Source: an uncultured Nocardiopsis sp.
GTDB taxonomy: Bacteria > Actinomycetota > Actinomycetes > Streptosporangiales > Streptosporangiaceae
Reading direction: 5' to 3'
NCBI GenBank assembly: GCA_937957845.1
Contig: CALGOD010000687.1
Location: 1 to 6,409 of the forward strand
Length of the DNA stretch: 6,409 nucleotides
Both the position numbers and the translations under genes were made by a program. The notes under the pieces were generated by a model, which saw nothing but the letters and a program-made list of their open reading frames with translations, did no database searches and was not told the origin of the DNA. Positions 5,443 to 6,409 of this stretch are shown piece by piece. Positions within the stretch are counted from its first letter, which is position 1. Each line of letters starts with the position of its first letter.

Positions 5443-6339
5443 CTATGAGGTCAGTTCCAGCATCTCGACCGCTTTGGGCACGACTTCGCACACCAGTGGC
5501 GGCTCTCCGATGCGCTCCCCGTCGGCGTAGGCCGCACCCGAATCGGCATGGATGGTGACAGTACGTCCACGTTCGGACACCACCTCTTCCAGGCCGATGT
5601 GGCCACCGCTGAACACGCGCGGGAACAGGCGCAGGAAACGACCCAGCGCCACCCGGCGCACGAAGACCACGTCGACGAGTCCGTCGTCCGGCTCGGCTTC
5701 GGGGCACACGCGCATGCCACCGCCGTAGGCGGCGGTGTTGCCCACCGCGACGAGCATCCCCGGCTCGGCGATGCGGCGTCCGTCCACGTCGATCTCGAAG
5801 TCGATGGGACGGAAGGAGCGCAGTTCGGCCAGGAGCCCGGCCACGTATCCGGCCCGTCCGAAACGGAACCTAAAGCCATTGACCCGCTCGTTGACCCGGG
5901 CGTCGAAACCACAGGCCAGGACGCTGAGGAAGTAGCGGTGGGTGCCGTCGGCCAGGCGCAGGCGCACGACGTCGGCGGGCCGGGTACGACCCCTCAGGAT
6001 CGCGGCGGCCACCTCACCGGCCGAACCGCGTGGGCGGCCGAAGGCACGGGCGATGTCGTTGCCGGTCCCCGCGGGGACGGCGGCCAGGGGCACACCCGTG
6101 CCCACCACCGCCTGCAGCGCCTGGTGGACCAGTCCGTCGCCGCCCACGGCCACCAGGGCGTCGGGACGGTCGGAGGCCGCCAGACGGGCCAGACGGCGAC
6201 TGTCGACCGCCGAGCGACCCGTGTAGACGTGCACACGCGCTCCTGCTTCGCGCAGTGCCTCCTTGAGCCGCACCCCCGTCACGGCCGCGCGGCCCCGACC
6301 GGAGTGCGGGTTGACCAGAAGGGCGATGTGAGGGGGCAT
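5443..6339 (-). CDS. Diacylglycerol/lipid kinase family protein (DAGK catalytic domain)
   Basis: This 298-residue protein of the DgkB/YegS/sphingosine-kinase-like family is predicted to phosphorylate a lipid alcohol, probably diacylglycerol, with ATP at the inner face of the membrane. Visible landmarks are LLVNPHSGRGR (7-17), the nucleotide-binding GGDGLVHQ (66-73, with Leu where Thr is common), PAGTGNDIARAFG (89-101), CGFDARVNERVNG (143-155), YGGGMRVCPEAEPDDGLVDV (205-224) and ADGER (272-276), whose Glu275 matches the usual catalytic base. No signal peptide or membrane helix is seen. I chose the ATG at 6339 because AAGGA lies 5 nt upstream and the protein then begins at the family's first strand. 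A GTG at 6399 in the same frame would add 20 residues that do not look like the family. It is the first confident gene of an operon with helY. The true substrate is unproven. Confidence 0.92.
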   Translation of the reverse strand: MPPHIALLVNPHSGRGRAAVTGVRLKEALREAGARVHVYTGRSAVDSRRLARLAASDRPDALVAVGGDGLVHQALQAVVGTGVPLAAVPAGTGNDIARAFGRPRGSAGEVAAAILRGRTRPADVVRLRLADGTHRYFLSVLACGFDARVNERVNGFRFRFGRAGYVAGLLAELRSFRPIDFEIDVDGRRIAEPGMLVAVGNTAAYGGGMRVCPEAEPDDGLVDVVFVRRVALGRFLRLFPRVFSGGHIGLEEVVSERGRTVTIHADSGAAYADGERIGEPPLVCEVVPKAVEMLELTS

Positions 6340-6344
6340 ACGGA

Positions 6345-6349
6345 TCCTT
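6345..6349 (-). promoter_or_regulatory. Ribosome binding site of the lipid kinase gene
   Basis: The minus strand reads AAGGATCCGT and then ATG, placing AAGGA 5 nt from the start at 6339. This decides against the longer in-frame GTG start at 6399. Confidence 0.6.
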
Positions 6350-6350
6350 G

Positions 6351-6407
6351 CTACCTGGGAGACGGAGGTGACGAGGGGTCGGGGGACCTTGACGCGCACC
6401 CGCCACT
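6351..6407 (-). CDS. Possible 3' end of an upstream operon gene, cut by the window edge (tentative)
   Basis: In the frame entered at 6407 the minus strand is open for 18 codons (SGGCASRSPDPSSPPSPR) and ends in TAG at 6353-6351, 11 nt before the kinase start. A disordered Ser/Pro-rich tail and this tight spacing would fit the end of a preceding operon gene. In related actinobacteria that gene is often tatC, but nothing in 18 codons identifies it. GC3 here (13 of 18) is lower than in the confident genes, so non-coding sequence is equally possible. Confidence 0.22.
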   Translation of the reverse strand, partial: SGGCASRSPDPSSPPSPR

Positions 6408-6409
6408 CG

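Noticed and set aside
4555..5448. A 297-codon open frame on the plus strand, antisense to the 5' half of helY
   Set aside because: Same reason: His/Val/Asp-rich shadow of the helicase core, with no family features.
1..6409. Defence system, prophage, insertion sequence, CRISPR array or biosynthetic cluster
   Set aside because: I found no transposase, integrase, regularly spaced repeats, terminal inverted repeats or clustered accessory genes. The HelY helicase is a conserved housekeeping type, and its neighbours are not defence genes.

Overview
The window is a compact, high-GC stretch of bacterial chromosome with strong G/C preference at third codon positions. This points to an actinomycete. 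The Nocardiopsis/Streptosporangiales group would fit, but that placement is inference. All well-supported genes lie on the minus strand, so transcription runs from high to low coordinates. I see no mobile element, tRNA, rRNA or CRISPR array, and this is largely housekeeping sequence.

Layout in the direction of transcription: (1) A lipid-kinase-type gene of the diacylglycerol kinase family (6339-5443) is followed after only 12 nt by a large Ski2/Mtr4-type helicase of the HelY family (5430-2593). They are almost certainly co-transcribed. In many actinobacteria this pair follows the pafBC-tatA-tatC genes; a possible 18-codon tail of such an upstream gene ends 11 nt before the kinase start, but it is too short to identify. 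(2) About 300 nt without a gene (2297-2592) begins with three consecutive GC-rich hairpins, the first 7 nt past the helicase stop. They probably terminate the operon and insulate the next gene. (3) panD (2296-1892), with a GTG start, encodes aspartate 1-decarboxylase and has all its processing and active-site residues. It is not next to panB or panC here. (4) A short unidentified gene for a tryptophan-rich soluble protein of about 80 residues (1784-1542). (5) A 12-helix MFS transporter (1443-145). I place its start at an internal GTG because that is the start with a ribosome binding site, a -10-like element and an inverted repeat in front of it. (6) The last 144 nt hold small palindromes and possibly the first 18 codons of another minus-strand gene with leaderless-type promoter spacing.

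The genes do not form one pathway. They are a membrane-lipid kinase plus RNA helicase operon, a CoA-precursor gene, an orphan small gene and a transporter. I found no convincing new multi-gene system. The most useful leads are small-scale: the triple hairpin array, the candidate operator in front of the transporter, a direct repeat that carries Shine-Dalgarno-like sequence, the enlarged charged insert and CxxC motif in HelY, and the orphan Trp-rich protein.
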